Below are positions 54,231 through 62,494 of a stretch of 64,000 nt of DNA, one piece after another (position 1 is the stretch's first letter; each line of letters starts with the position of its first letter). Under the pieces are notes generated by a model. That model saw only the letters and a list, made by a program, of their open reading frames with translations, was not told the origin of the DNA and searched no databases. A program made the translations under genes and the position numbers. The stretch is taken from assembly GCA_964610505.1 (NCBI GenBank), contig CAZSXU010000004.1, positions 1 through 64,000 of the forward strand, written 5' to 3'. Source of the stretch: CAZSXU01 sp964610505. Lineage in GTDB: Bacteria; Arandabacterota; Arandabacteria; JAGLYR01.

Positions 54231-54640
54231 GGTGGCGCGTGCCCACCGTCGGGCAACCCGAGGGGATGTCATCGGTGGCGCGTGCCCACCGTCGGGCAAC
54301 CCGAGGGGNNNNNNNNNNNNNNNNNNNNNNNNNNNNNNNNNNNNNNNNNNNNNNNNNNNNNNNNNNNNNNNNNNNNNNNNNNNNNNNNNNNNNNNNNNNN
54401 NNNNNNNNCAACCCGAGGGGATGTCATCGGTGGCGCGTGCCCACCGTCGGGCAACCCGAGGGGCGTCATCGGTGGCGCGTGCCCACCGTCGGGCAACCCG
54501 AGGGGCGTCATCGGTGGCGCGTGCCCACCGTCGGGCAACCCGAGGGGACGTCATCGGTGGCGCGTGCCCACCGTCGGGCAACCCGAGGGGATGTCATCGG
54601 TGGCGCGTGCCCACCGTCGGGCAACCCGAGGGGACGTCCC
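54231..54640. repeat. 42/43-bp tandem repeat interrupted by a 100-N assembly gap
   Basis: Units begin at 54231, 54274, (gap), 54429, 54471, 54513, 54556 and 54599, with periods of 42 or 43 bp that differ by one base in a GGGGATGTC/GGGGCGTC junction. Bases 54309-54408 are N, so the copy number is unknown and at least eight. It lies 5' of the zinc-finger/TPR gene at 54749. Long frames pass through it on both strands, but these are artefacts of repeat composition. Confidence 0.97.
54309..54408. other. Scaffold gap (100 N)
   Basis: Exactly 100 unknown bases inside the 42/43-bp repeat. It is an assembly placeholder, and the real length and content are unknown. Confidence 0.99.
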
Positions 54641-54748
54641 TCGAAGTGCCGCGCATCGAGGGCGCCTCTTCGTCAAACAGGAGCGGCAACCGACAGGGTA
54701 CCGACGACGCCGTCGTCTACAGGGCGGCGGAGCAGAAGGATGCAGCTC

Positions 54749-55954
54749 ATGGCCCCATTCACAGGCAAGTCGATGCTCGAAACCGTGCAGGGCATTCGCG
54801 ATCTGCTCGCCACGCACTGGGCGGCCCGCCATTGCATCGCCCCCTTTCGGCGCTTTAGGGGAAAACTCCCCGCCTACGCGTTCACCCGAATGCCCGGTGG
54901 AGAGCGGGAGGAAATGGAGCGTCATGTGGAGCAGTGCTACGCGTGCTCCCGGGAATTTCGCCGACTCCGGCGAATGCGTGCGCGGTTGCGGACGGTAGCT
55001 CGCAAGTACGCGAGATTCCTCCAGGACGGAACCCTTCCCGAGGAGCAAGGGATGAGAGACGTCCTAATTCAGCTCTACCTTGAAGAGTGGACCGCGACGA
55101 AGGACCTCGCCGGGCAGAGGTTCGCGTTTCCGGATCGGGCGGTTTCGACGGCCCCGGTTCGCCCGGGGTCTCCTGTTCTCGACGACGAAGCGGGGCCCGG
55201 CCGCTTCGCGACCTTGGGCGGTTTCTTCCATACTCACCCTCACATCCCCGCGCTGGCGGCCAGTTGCCTGGTCCTGATTCTCGGTGGCGCGCTGTGGATC
55301 GGCCTTCGCCATCAAAACATGCAGACGGCCGCCCCCCGCACCGCGGGGGCGGAGCGGCTTCTCCCCACGGCCACGCGTCTCGCGTCCCACATCCTCTGTC
55401 GAGAACCGCTGATCGATCTTCGCAGCAGTTTCGGTCCCGAAATGCCGGTAGCGGCACTGCTGCTCGAGCGGGGATACACGGAATCCACGGACGAGGAAAA
55501 CCGACGGGCGCTGGAGGATCTCCTGCAGGCTCATGTTCTCGACACCTGCATGGACTCGCGATTGGCTTCGGCCACCGGTTTGATTCTGGTCTTTGAGAAA
55601 AGGGTCAAAGATGCACGCCGAATGATGGAACGCGCACTGGCTCTGCGCTCGCCCGGAGACTCGGACACTCTTCTGGACGTCGGCGTGATCGCTCTTCTCC
55701 TGAGTGACTTTGCCCTGGCGGAAAACTGCTTCTCGCATGCCCTTCGGGTCGATTCGCTCGCGAAGCGGGCGCAGTACAATCTGGCCCGTCTCTATGAGAT
55801 CACGGGAAAAGACAGAATCGCCAGGGAGGCATGGCAGCGGTATGTCGAGATGGACTCCACATCGATCTGGACCCAGCTGGCCGCGAGCAGGATTCCCGAG
55901 GTTACGGAGCGCACGAAAGCCCAGGGAGATGTGTGGCCTCCCTGGAAGGAATAG
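54749..55954 (+). CDS. Zinc-finger/transmembrane/TPR protein, anti-sigma-like (paralogue 1)
   Basis: 401 residues. N-terminal zf-HC2-like knuckle HVEQCYACSREF (His59, Cys63, Cys66), as in anti-sigma factors. One membrane helix (about 168-187, LAASCLVLILGGALWIGL). A C-terminal helical-repeat part with TPR character (LLDVGVIALLLSDFALAENCF, AQYNLARLYEITG). It ends DVWPPWKE. The layout predicts a cytoplasmic zinc finger and a periplasmic TPR domain. ATG 54749 has AGAAGG nine bases upstream, and ATG 54740 is also in frame. No sigma gene is directly upstream. The repeat and gap are there instead. Confidence 0.75.
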   Translation: MAPFTGKSMLETVQGIRDLLATHWAARHCIAPFRRFRGKLPAYAFTRMPGGEREEMERHVEQCYACSREFRRLRRMRARLRTVARKYARFLQDGTLPEEQGMRDVLIQLYLEEWTATKDLAGQRFAFPDRAVSTAPVRPGSPVLDDEAGPGRFATLGGFFHTHPHIPALAASCLVLILGGALWIGLRHQNMQTAAPRTAGAERLLPTATRLASHILCREPLIDLRSSFGPEMPVAALLLERGYTESTDEENRRALEDLLQAHVLDTCMDSRLASATGLILVFEKRVKDARRMMERALALRSPGDSDTLLDVGVIALLLSDFALAENCFSHALRVDSLAKRAQYNLARLYEITGKDRIAREAWQRYVEMDSTSIWTQLAASRIPEVTERTKAQGDVWPPWKE

Positions 55955-56041
55955 TCTACGGCTGAGAGAGACGACGTGAGGGACTCCAGAAGGAACTCTT
56001 CCGCCGCGAATCCGCCACTTCCCCCTCCTCCCCATCCCCCC

Positions 56042-56070
56042 TGGACACAAACGTTTACTTGTCGTATACT
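56042..56070 (+). promoter_or_regulatory. Sigma-70 promoter of the sigma-like/zinc-finger pair
   Basis: TGGACA (56042-56047), 17-nt spacer, TATACT (56065-56070), about 110 bases before the sigma-like gene. Confidence 0.6.
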
Positions 56071-56180
56071 GGAGAGCCATGTTTCGATGAAGGGAGCAGC
56101 CGCGTTGCGCGGCACCTTCCGATCGGCGGCCGGTTCTCCCCAAGGATCGGTCCCGATAACTCGAAAGGCCGGGTCTCCCC

Positions 56181-56804
56181 ATGGACACCGCAGCCTCGGA
56201 ATGCACTCCCATGAGGGACAAGAATCGTTCGGCCTCCGATACTTGCGATCGTTCCCGTGCGGCCGCTGCTTTCGAGGCGTTCGAACAGGACTGGGAGAAG
56301 GTGCTTCCACGGCTGCGGAGGTTCGTCGGATATCTCCTGAGGAGATTCAGCGCCGCCGACGATTACGTGGATGAGGTTCTGGATGAATCCTGGAAACGTT
56401 GCGCGCGGGTAGCGGCCAAACATCCGATCAACCGGACGTTCATTCTCCGCACCACCCGTCGCCTCGCACTGTCCAAGCAGGAGTTCCTGGCGAGACGCCA
56501 GGAACTTCTCGAGACCAGAAGGAAGCGGGACACGGGTCCGGGCGGGCCCTACTGCCCGACCCGGCGAGCGGAGTTCTACCGAGTCATGTGGCTGGCTCTC
56601 GTGACCCTGGATTCCACAGGACGCCGGGTCTGGCTCGAAATCCTGAGGCAGATTTTCGAAACCGGTTTCATCAACCATGAGGAAGCCGGGCAGGCGCTTG
56701 GGTGGTCGACCTGGAAAACCAGACGGGAAATCGAGCGTTGCATCCAACAGATCCGGGCCTGCCTGTCCGGTGGGGACGGAAACCACGATCCCTGGCACAT
56801 CTAG
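56181..56804 (+). CDS. Divergent ECF sigma-70-like protein
   Basis: 207 residues. Two helical parts are arranged like ECF sigma regions: FVGYLLRRFSAADDYVDEVL with DESWKRCARVA (region 2-like), and after a linker FINHEEAGQALGWSTWKTRR followed by EIERCIQQIRACL (region 4-like helix-turn-helix). The match to canonical ECF motifs is weak, so the assignment leans on gene order: it is followed, 68 bases on, by a zinc-finger membrane protein that looks like an anti-sigma factor. Start ATG 56181, or ATG 56211, uncertain. Confidence 0.6.
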   Translation: MDTAASECTPMRDKNRSASDTCDRSRAAAAFEAFEQDWEKVLPRLRRFVGYLLRRFSAADDYVDEVLDESWKRCARVAAKHPINRTFILRTTRRLALSKQEFLARRQELLETRRKRDTGPGGPYCPTRRAEFYRVMWLALVTLDSTGRRVWLEILRQIFETGFINHEEAGQALGWSTWKTRREIERCIQQIRACLSGGDGNHDPWHI

Positions 56805-56872
56805 GTCGCAGGCCCGTTCAAATCAAGCGGCCGGCCCGGCGCGATACCGGGCGCAGGAAACCGCGGAGACAG

Positions 56873-58066
56873 ATGATGGTGTGGTCCCCGACAGATTGGA
56901 TCAGCCATGCTCGCGACGCGTGGGGATTCTGGCTTGCCAAGCATTTCTGCAGCCAGCCTTTTCGGGGCTTCCGCAGAAGATTGGTCTCATACGTGTTCTC
57001 CGACCTGGAAGCGAACGAACGCCAGGAGATCGAATTCCACCTGAACCAGTGCTACCGATGCGACGTGGAAGTCCGGTGGCTTCAGACAGTGAAAGAGAAT
57101 TTTCGAGAAATCGGCGAATTGCACGCCGCCCGGCTTCGGGATGGAGAATCCTCGTCGGCCGCAAGCGCGGAGCGGATACTGGCCGACCTGTACGCGTACG
57201 AGCAACGCCTCTCCGGAAACTCCCCGCAGGACTCCCTTGAGGGTGAGCATCACCGGATCGAGGAACTGCCGGGCGGCGTCATGCCCGAAGATCGCCTCCG
57301 ACGGCGGGCGAGAAGCTGGCCCGTCGGAGGATCCCCCAGGTGGGCGGCCGGCATCGCGGCCGGCGTGGTGGCCATCGTGGCGGCGGCGTTCTGGAGCGGG
57401 GTCCATGTCGGTGGGCGGACGGGTGCCTCGGGCGATGAGCTGCGCGACCGGCTTCTTCTTCATTCGGGAGCGGCGCTGGCCAGCCGGCTGATTCTCGAAG
57501 AACCACTCCTTGACGTCCGGACCAGTTTCGGCCCCGAGATTCCGGCGGTCGCCATGCTCTTCCGGGAGGGATTCTCGCTCCCGGACAATCCCGATGCTGC
57601 GGAAACGGTGGAAGCGCTGCTGCGTTCCGAAATCGAGGCGGGGACGACAAACGCGCGAATCCCCGCCACGGCGGCCGTCATCGCGGCGTTTCAGCGGAAC
57701 AACACGGACGCGCGGAAGATGATGACCCGAGCGCTCGCACTCGCCTCCTCGAGCGATGGCGCCACCTTCCTCGATGCCGGAGTCGTGGCCCTTCTACTGA
57801 GCGATTTCGAAACGGCCGAATCTTGCTTCTCCCGTGCGCTGGCGGCGGATCCCGCCCTCGCCGAGGCACAGTACAATCTGGCTCGGCTCTATGAGATCAC
57901 GGGTAGCCCGCAGGCGACCGGCCGAGCCTGGGCCGCCTACACGGGAATGGATTCCGTCTCGCTCTGGGCCGATCTGGCCGGAGCCAGAAGGCTCGAACCC
58001 GAGGACCGGACCCGAGGCGGTGACTGGCCGCCCTGGAACAACCCGCCCGGCGGTGAATCGCACTAG
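56873..58066 (+). CDS. Zinc-finger/transmembrane/TPR protein, anti-sigma-like (paralogue 2)
   Basis: 397 residues. zf-HC2-like HLNQCYRCDVE (His56, Cys60, Cys63). A membrane helix (WAAGIAAGVVAIVAAAFW) and a TPR-like C-terminal region closely matching paralogue 1 (EEPLLDVRTSFGPEIPAVAML, VALLLSDFETAESCFSRAL, AQYNLARLYEITG). It ends GDWPPWNN plus a short tail. GGAG lies four to seven bases before the two adjacent ATGs. Probably holds the preceding sigma-like protein at the membrane until its periplasmic TPR part receives a signal. That is inference from layout. Confidence 0.75.
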   Translation: MMVWSPTDWISHARDAWGFWLAKHFCSQPFRGFRRRLVSYVFSDLEANERQEIEFHLNQCYRCDVEVRWLQTVKENFREIGELHAARLRDGESSSAASAERILADLYAYEQRLSGNSPQDSLEGEHHRIEELPGGVMPEDRLRRRARSWPVGGSPRWAAGIAAGVVAIVAAAFWSGVHVGGRTGASGDELRDRLLLHSGAALASRLILEEPLLDVRTSFGPEIPAVAMLFREGFSLPDNPDAAETVEALLRSEIEAGTTNARIPATAAVIAAFQRNNTDARKMMTRALALASSSDGATFLDAGVVALLLSDFETAESCFSRALAADPALAEAQYNLARLYEITGSPQATGRAWAAYTGMDSVSLWADLAGARRLEPEDRTRGGDWPPWNNPPGGESH

Positions 58067-58116
58067 ATCCCCCATCGGTTACGAATTCCGCCATCCTGGC
58101 TCTTAAGAGAAGACAT

Positions 58117-58146
58117 TTGACAACTTTGTACGAATTGTGATATGAT
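58117..58146 (+). promoter_or_regulatory. Strong sigma-70 promoter of the lamin-tail-domain gene
   Basis: TTGACA (58117-58122), 18-nt spacer, TATGAT (58141-58146). The predicted start near 58154 leaves an untranslated leader of about 147 nt before ATG 58301, long enough for post-transcriptional control, though I see no known riboswitch. Confidence 0.9.
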
Positions 58147-58300
58147 CATAGTGTGTAGTCTCGGCGCAGCGAATCGGATCACGTCCGAGAAGAGGCGCCG
58201 GGTTTCCAGGGTTTTGTGTGCCGCGTCTCTACTTCCGGCGCGTGAGAGATGGGGGTGGAGTTCCGACGGCGTTCTTTTCACTCTTCAGCGGGGGGGAGCT

Positions 58301-59011
58301 ATGCGGAAGCAGCTTCTGATTTTGGCCTTAGTTGTGTGTTTCGTTCCGACCGCCGGTAGCGCGGTGGTTATCAACGAGTGGGTGTCCAACGACACTTCGA
58401 CCGACGACTATGAGTTCATCGAGCTCTGCGGGACGCCGCTCGAGAGCCTCGACGGACTCTCGGTGGCTCTCATTGAGGGTGAGGGAACCGGCAAGGGAAC
58501 CGTTGACCGCATTGTCGACTTGACCGGCTACTCCATCGGTGCCGGCGGTTACTTCGTCATCGGCGACCCGAACGTTTCGCCTGATATCGAGATGAGCCCC
58601 GGCTTCATCGAGAACGGTGGAAACACGATCGTTCTTGTCGATGGCATCACGGTCGGTACAGGAACCGACATCGACACCGATGACGATTGCATCGAAGACA
58701 TGAGCATCGGCACCGTGATTGATGCCGTCGGCTATGGCTACGGCTATTCAGGCGACGATTGCGCCACGTACTACGGCGCCGTTGCCCTGGGTCCCGACGG
58801 CACCTACGATCCGGCCGGCGGCGCCCGCTGCTGCGACTGCACGGGCGAGTGGGGACTGGTCTGCATGGCCGCTACGGAGCCCGGCGGCACGGCCTGCTCA
58901 GCCCCGGATTACGTAGTCGCCTGGGCGACTCCGGGTGCGGCGAACGATTGCTTTGACCCGACCGCAACCGACAACCCCAGCTGGACCGGGGTGAAGGCGA
59001 TGTACAAGTAG
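58301..59011 (+). CDS. Secreted lamin-tail-domain protein with C-terminal W-K-Y-K motif
   Basis: 236 residues. Signal peptide ends AGSA. A lamin-tail (LTD) domain starts at once (VVINEWVSNDTSTDDYEFIEL) and runs for about 130 residues (LSVALIEGEGTGKGTVDRIV, GAGGYFVIGDP). A Cys-containing segment and a GAANDCFDPTATDNP linker lead to the terminal PSWTGVKAMYK tail. Base use and acidic, Gly/Thr-rich composition are typical of abundant secreted proteins. Own promoter, GGGGGGAGCT ribosome site and own terminator indicate high expression. Function unknown. LTDs in bacteria occur on secreted or surface proteins. Confidence 0.87.
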   Translation: MRKQLLILALVVCFVPTAGSAVVINEWVSNDTSTDDYEFIELCGTPLESLDGLSVALIEGEGTGKGTVDRIVDLTGYSIGAGGYFVIGDPNVSPDIEMSPGFIENGGNTIVLVDGITVGTGTDIDTDDDCIEDMSIGTVIDAVGYGYGYSGDDCATYYGAVALGPDGTYDPAGGARCCDCTGEWGLVCMAATEPGGTACSAPDYVVAWATPGAANDCFDPTATDNPSWTGVKAMYK

Positions 59012-59044
59012 GTTTCGATCATTCGCCCGAAAGGGCCCTTGGTG

Positions 59045-59076
59045 AAGGCCCCGCCGGCCGCAAGCGGCGGGGCCTT
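59045..59076 (+). terminator. Rho-independent terminator
   Basis: AAGGCCCCGCCG and CGGCGGGGCCTT form a perfect 12-bp stem with an 8-nt loop, followed by a short T-containing tail (TGCTGTT). It ends the lamin-tail-domain gene. Confidence 0.9.
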
Positions 59077-59081
59077 TGCTG

Positions 59082-59336
59082 TTACCAGACGGGGCGACAA
59101 GGCGACCCCTGCAGAAGATCGAGAGCCGAACGCCGAGAGCCGGAACATCTGCCTGCGGGCCGGCCGAGGTAAAGGTCCGCCGGATCGAAGGCCCGAGCGT
59201 GGGCCTTTTCAACGCAGCGGGTTGCCGGCCTCCTCGACCATTCGAATCCCCCGCTCACGCTCGTGGCCAAGATCCGCTCCGAGCTCTACCGTCGAATATC
59301 GAATATCTAATCTCCGCCCCCGGCGCCAATAATCCC
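59082..59336. other. Intergenic DNA before the acyl-CoA operon promoter
   Basis: About 250 bases with no supported gene. Only short overlapping frames. The part 59285-59340 is less GC-rich and leads into the promoter. Confidence 0.5.
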
Positions 59337-59366
59337 TTGACGATGGCTCTTCCGCGTTGATATGAT
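59337..59366 (+). promoter_or_regulatory. Sigma-70 promoter of the acyl-CoA dehydrogenase/ETF operon
   Basis: TTGACG (59337-59342), 18-nt spacer, TATGAT (59361-59366). The predicted start near 59374 gives an 86-nt leader. Confidence 0.85.
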
Positions 59367-59459
59367 GCGGTGTTTTCTTGGATTCTCCGGAATCGGACCC
59401 TAGCCGACACACCCCTGAACAACTACGGGACATCAACTTTCTAGAAAGGTAGGACGGCG

Positions 59460-60599
59460 GTGGATTTCAAACTCTCTGAAGAACAAGAGATCTTGCGCGA
59501 GACGATTCGCGATTTCGCCAAGAACGAGATTGCCCCCGTGGCGGCGGAAATGGACGCCGAAGCTAAGTTCCCCAGGGACATCGTTATGAAGCTCGGCGAG
59601 CTGGGTTTCATGGGCATGATGGTCCCCGGCGAGTATGGGGGTTCGGAGCTGGACTGCGTCGCCTACACGATCGCTTTGGAGGAGATCTCAAAGGCCTGCG
59701 CGTCCACCGGAGTGACCGTCTCGGTGCAGAATTCCCTCGTCTGCCAGCCCCTTCTCGACCACGGCTCGGAGGACCAGAAACAGAAGTACCTGGCGCCTCT
59801 CGCCTCGGGCAAACACCTGGGGGCCTTTTCCCTCACCGAACCCGAGGCCGGGTCCGACGTCGCCAATGTCCAGACGACCGCCGTGCTCGACGGCGATCAC
59901 TACGTCGTCAACGGGACCAAGATCTTCGTAACCACCGGCGGCGACGCGGATACCATCCTCCTGTTCGTGTCCACCGATCGCGCCAAGAAGAGCAAGGGCA
60001 TGTCCGCCCTCATCCTCGAGAAGGACACCCCCGGGTTCTCGCTCGGCAAGAAAGAAGACAAGATGGGCATGAGGGCGTCCAACACCTACGAGCTCGTTCT
60101 TGAGAACGCCAGGATTCCGAAGGAGAACCTCCTCGGCCAGGAGGGCGAGGGAATCAAGATCGGGCTCAAGGCGCTCGACGGTGGGCGTGTCGGGATCGCG
60201 GCTCAGGCCGTGGGCATTGCCCAGGCCGCGTTGGAAGCGTCGGTCGAGTACTCCAAGCAACGCAAGCAATTCGGCAAGGCCATCTGCGAGTTCCAGTCCA
60301 TTCAGTGGATGTTGGCCGACATGGCCACCGAAACGGACGCCGCCCGGCTCCTGGTGTGGCACGCCGCGGACCTCAAGGATCGGGGCCTTCGATACACGAA
60401 GGAAGCCGCCATGGCCAAACTGTTCGCCTCCGAGACCGCCATGCGGACGGCCATCAAGGCCGTGCAGATCCTGGGCGGCTACGGGTACATGAAGGACTAT
60501 CCCGTGGAGCGCAACTTCCGGGATGCCAAACTCACCGAGATCTACGAGGGCACGTCCGAGATCCAACGGCTCGTGATTGCAGCCAGCTTGCTGAGATAG
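59460..60599 (+). CDS. Acyl-CoA dehydrogenase (short-chain type)
   Basis: 379 residues, full length. FAD enzyme that oxidises acyl-CoA to 2-enoyl-CoA in beta-oxidation. Marks: MDAEAKFPRDIVMKLGELGF, the FAD-contacting FSLTEPEAGSDVA and FVTTGGDADT, and the C-terminal YEGTSEIQRLVIA with the catalytic Glu of short/medium-chain (butyryl-type) enzymes. GTG start at 59460 after AAAGGTAGGA. The electron acceptor genes etfB and etfA follow, so electrons pass to ETF. Confidence 0.95.
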   Translation: MDFKLSEEQEILRETIRDFAKNEIAPVAAEMDAEAKFPRDIVMKLGELGFMGMMVPGEYGGSELDCVAYTIALEEISKACASTGVTVSVQNSLVCQPLLDHGSEDQKQKYLAPLASGKHLGAFSLTEPEAGSDVANVQTTAVLDGDHYVVNGTKIFVTTGGDADTILLFVSTDRAKKSKGMSALILEKDTPGFSLGKKEDKMGMRASNTYELVLENARIPKENLLGQEGEGIKIGLKALDGGRVGIAAQAVGIAQAALEASVEYSKQRKQFGKAICEFQSIQWMLADMATETDAARLLVWHAADLKDRGLRYTKEAAMAKLFASETAMRTAIKAVQILGGYGYMKDYPVERNFRDAKLTEIYEGTSEIQRLVIAASLLR

Positions 60600-60647
60600 G
60601 ATCCGACCGCATCCCGAGAAGATCGGCCGAGAACGCTGGAGGAGCGG

Positions 60648-61427
60648 ATGAACATCATCGTTTGCGTCAAGCATGTTCCGGATACCGAAGCCGCCATCAA
60701 GCCCCTTCCGGACGGGTCGGGGGTTGCGACGGACGGGTTGAACTACGTCCTGAACCCCTATGACGAGTTCGCGGTGGAAGAAGCGATCCGGATCAAGGAG
60801 AGCGGCGGCGATTCGACCGTCACCGTGATCACCGTGGGACCGGAGGACGCCACCAAGTCTCTGAGAACCGCCATTGCGATGGGCGCCGACGAGGGGATCC
60901 ATCTGAAGGATCCCGCCTTTCTGGAGACGGACGCGCAAGGAACGGCGGCCATCCTGAGCGAGGCCGTCAAGACCCTGCCCTACGATCTCATTCTCTGCGG
61001 GAAGCAGGCCGTGGACGATGATTGCGCTCAGGTCGGGCCCGCGTTGGCCGAGCGCCTGGGAATTCCCAATGTCTCGGTCGTGACCCGGATGTCCATCGAG
61101 AGCGGCAAGGTTGTCGCCCACAGCGAACTCGAGGGAGCCACCCAAGTGCTGGAGTGTACACTGCCGGCCGTTCTGACCGCGCAGAAGGGACTGAACGAAC
61201 CTCGCTATCCGAAACTTCCCATGATCATGAAGGCGAAGCGCAAGGAGATCAAGATCCTCGATGCCGCCGCCCTGGGGATGTCCCCCGAGGATGTGGCGCC
61301 CAAGGCCAAACGCCTGAGCGTCTCTACTCCGCCGCCGCGCAGAGCGGGGCGGGTTCTGGAGGGCGACGTGGCCGAGGTGGTGAAAGAGACCGTACGTCTA
61401 CTCAAAGAAGAGGCCAAGGTACTCTAG
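60648..61427 (+). CDS. etfB: Electron transfer flavoprotein beta subunit
   Basis: 259 residues. Adenine-nucleotide alpha-hydrolase fold: MNIIVCVKHVPDTEA at the start, LNPYDEFAVEEAIRI, TVGPEDATKSLRTAIAMGAD and CGKQAVDDDCAQVGP, ending with the recognition-loop region KKE-type segments. It carries AMP and docks to the dehydrogenase. GGAGGAGCGG precedes the ATG. It sits between the dehydrogenase and etfA. Confidence 0.96.
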   Translation: MNIIVCVKHVPDTEAAIKPLPDGSGVATDGLNYVLNPYDEFAVEEAIRIKESGGDSTVTVITVGPEDATKSLRTAIAMGADEGIHLKDPAFLETDAQGTAAILSEAVKTLPYDLILCGKQAVDDDCAQVGPALAERLGIPNVSVVTRMSIESGKVVAHSELEGATQVLECTLPAVLTAQKGLNEPRYPKLPMIMKAKRKEIKILDAAALGMSPEDVAPKAKRLSVSTPPPRRAGRVLEGDVAEVVKETVRLLKEEAKVL

Positions 61428-61450
61428 ATCAAACAAAGCGGGAGATCGAC

Positions 61451-62440
61451 ATGGCAGCCGAAATCTGGACCGTTGTGGAAATGAGAGACGGGGAGGTTCG
61501 AATCCCGACCCTCGAAGTGCTCGGCGCATGTCGCCGAATCGGGGACGCCGTGGGCGCCAAGGTCGCCCTCGTACTCGCCGGGAAGGACGCCGAACCGGCC
61601 GGCCGCGAAGCGGCCGCCCGCGGCGCCGATATCCTCTATCTGATCGAACACGAGGAACTGGCGGCCTACCGCACCGAACCCTTCGCCAAGGCGATCGCCG
61701 ACCTTGCCGCCGAGAAGAAGCCGAACGCGATCCTGCTGCCGGCCACCTCTCAGGGCAAGGATCTGGCGCCTCGGCTTGCCGCCCGTTTGGGGACGGGCCT
61801 GGCGTCCGACTGCATCGAGGCGGACACCGACTCCGCCGGGGTCTTGACCTTCACCCGGCCGATCTACGCCGGCAAGGTGCTGGAGAAGATCTCCATCCCG
61901 GAAGCGAGACCTCAGATGGCGACGCTCAGGCCCAAGATCTTCGCGCCGGGCGAAGCCGACCCGGGCCGGCAGCCCGAAGTCGTCAAGGTGGCCGCCGATC
62001 TATCCCCCGACGTTCTGGGCAAGACCGTGAAAGAAACGATCAAGGCCTCGACGGGGCGCGTCGAGCTGACCGAGGCGGACTTCATCGTCTCGGGCGGGCG
62101 AGGCATGAAGGAGCCCGATCAGTTCAAGATCCTCGAGGAACTGGCGGACACGCTCGGGGCGGCGGTGGGCGCGTCCCGAGCGGCCGTAGATGCCGGCTGG
62201 CGGGACCACCAGGACCAGGTGGGCCAGACCGGCAAAACCGTGACCCCCACCCTCTACATTGCGTGCGGGATTTCCGGCGCGATTCAACACCTGGCCGGAA
62301 TGTCGTCGGCCAAGTGCATCGTGGCCGTCAACAAGGACCCGGAGGCGCCGATCTTCAAGGTTGCCGACTACGGGATCGTGGGAGACCTGTTCGAGGTCGT
62401 ACCCGCCCTCAAGAATGCGCTGAAGGAGACCCAGGCGTAG
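61451..62440 (+). CDS. etfA: Electron transfer flavoprotein alpha subunit
   Basis: 329 residues. The N-terminal half pairs with EtfB. The C-terminal FAD domain has the signature block IVSGGRGMKEPDQFKILEEL, then GASRAAVDAGW, DQVGQTGKTVTPTLYIACGI and GAIQHLAGM, ending with VNKDPEAPIFKVADYGIVGD. It accepts electrons from acyl-CoA dehydrogenases and passes them to a membrane quinone reductase, here probably the EtfD-like protein encoded next. ATG 61451 with GGAG upstream. Confidence 0.96.
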   Translation: MAAEIWTVVEMRDGEVRIPTLEVLGACRRIGDAVGAKVALVLAGKDAEPAGREAAARGADILYLIEHEELAAYRTEPFAKAIADLAAEKKPNAILLPATSQGKDLAPRLAARLGTGLASDCIEADTDSAGVLTFTRPIYAGKVLEKISIPEARPQMATLRPKIFAPGEADPGRQPEVVKVAADLSPDVLGKTVKETIKASTGRVELTEADFIVSGGRGMKEPDQFKILEELADTLGAAVGASRAAVDAGWRDHQDQVGQTGKTVTPTLYIACGISGAIQHLAGMSSAKCIVAVNKDPEAPIFKVADYGIVGDLFEVVPALKNALKETQA

Positions 62441-62494
62441 ACCCCTTCGGGTCGGACCTGTCAGACCTGTCGTACGAGACAGGGAGTTCAAATC

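Noticed and set aside
54209..54748. Extension of the 54749 gene through the N gap, and overlapping minus-strand frames
   Set aside because: They translate only the tandem repeat and unknown bases. The ribosome site and the family-like N-terminus support the start at 54749.
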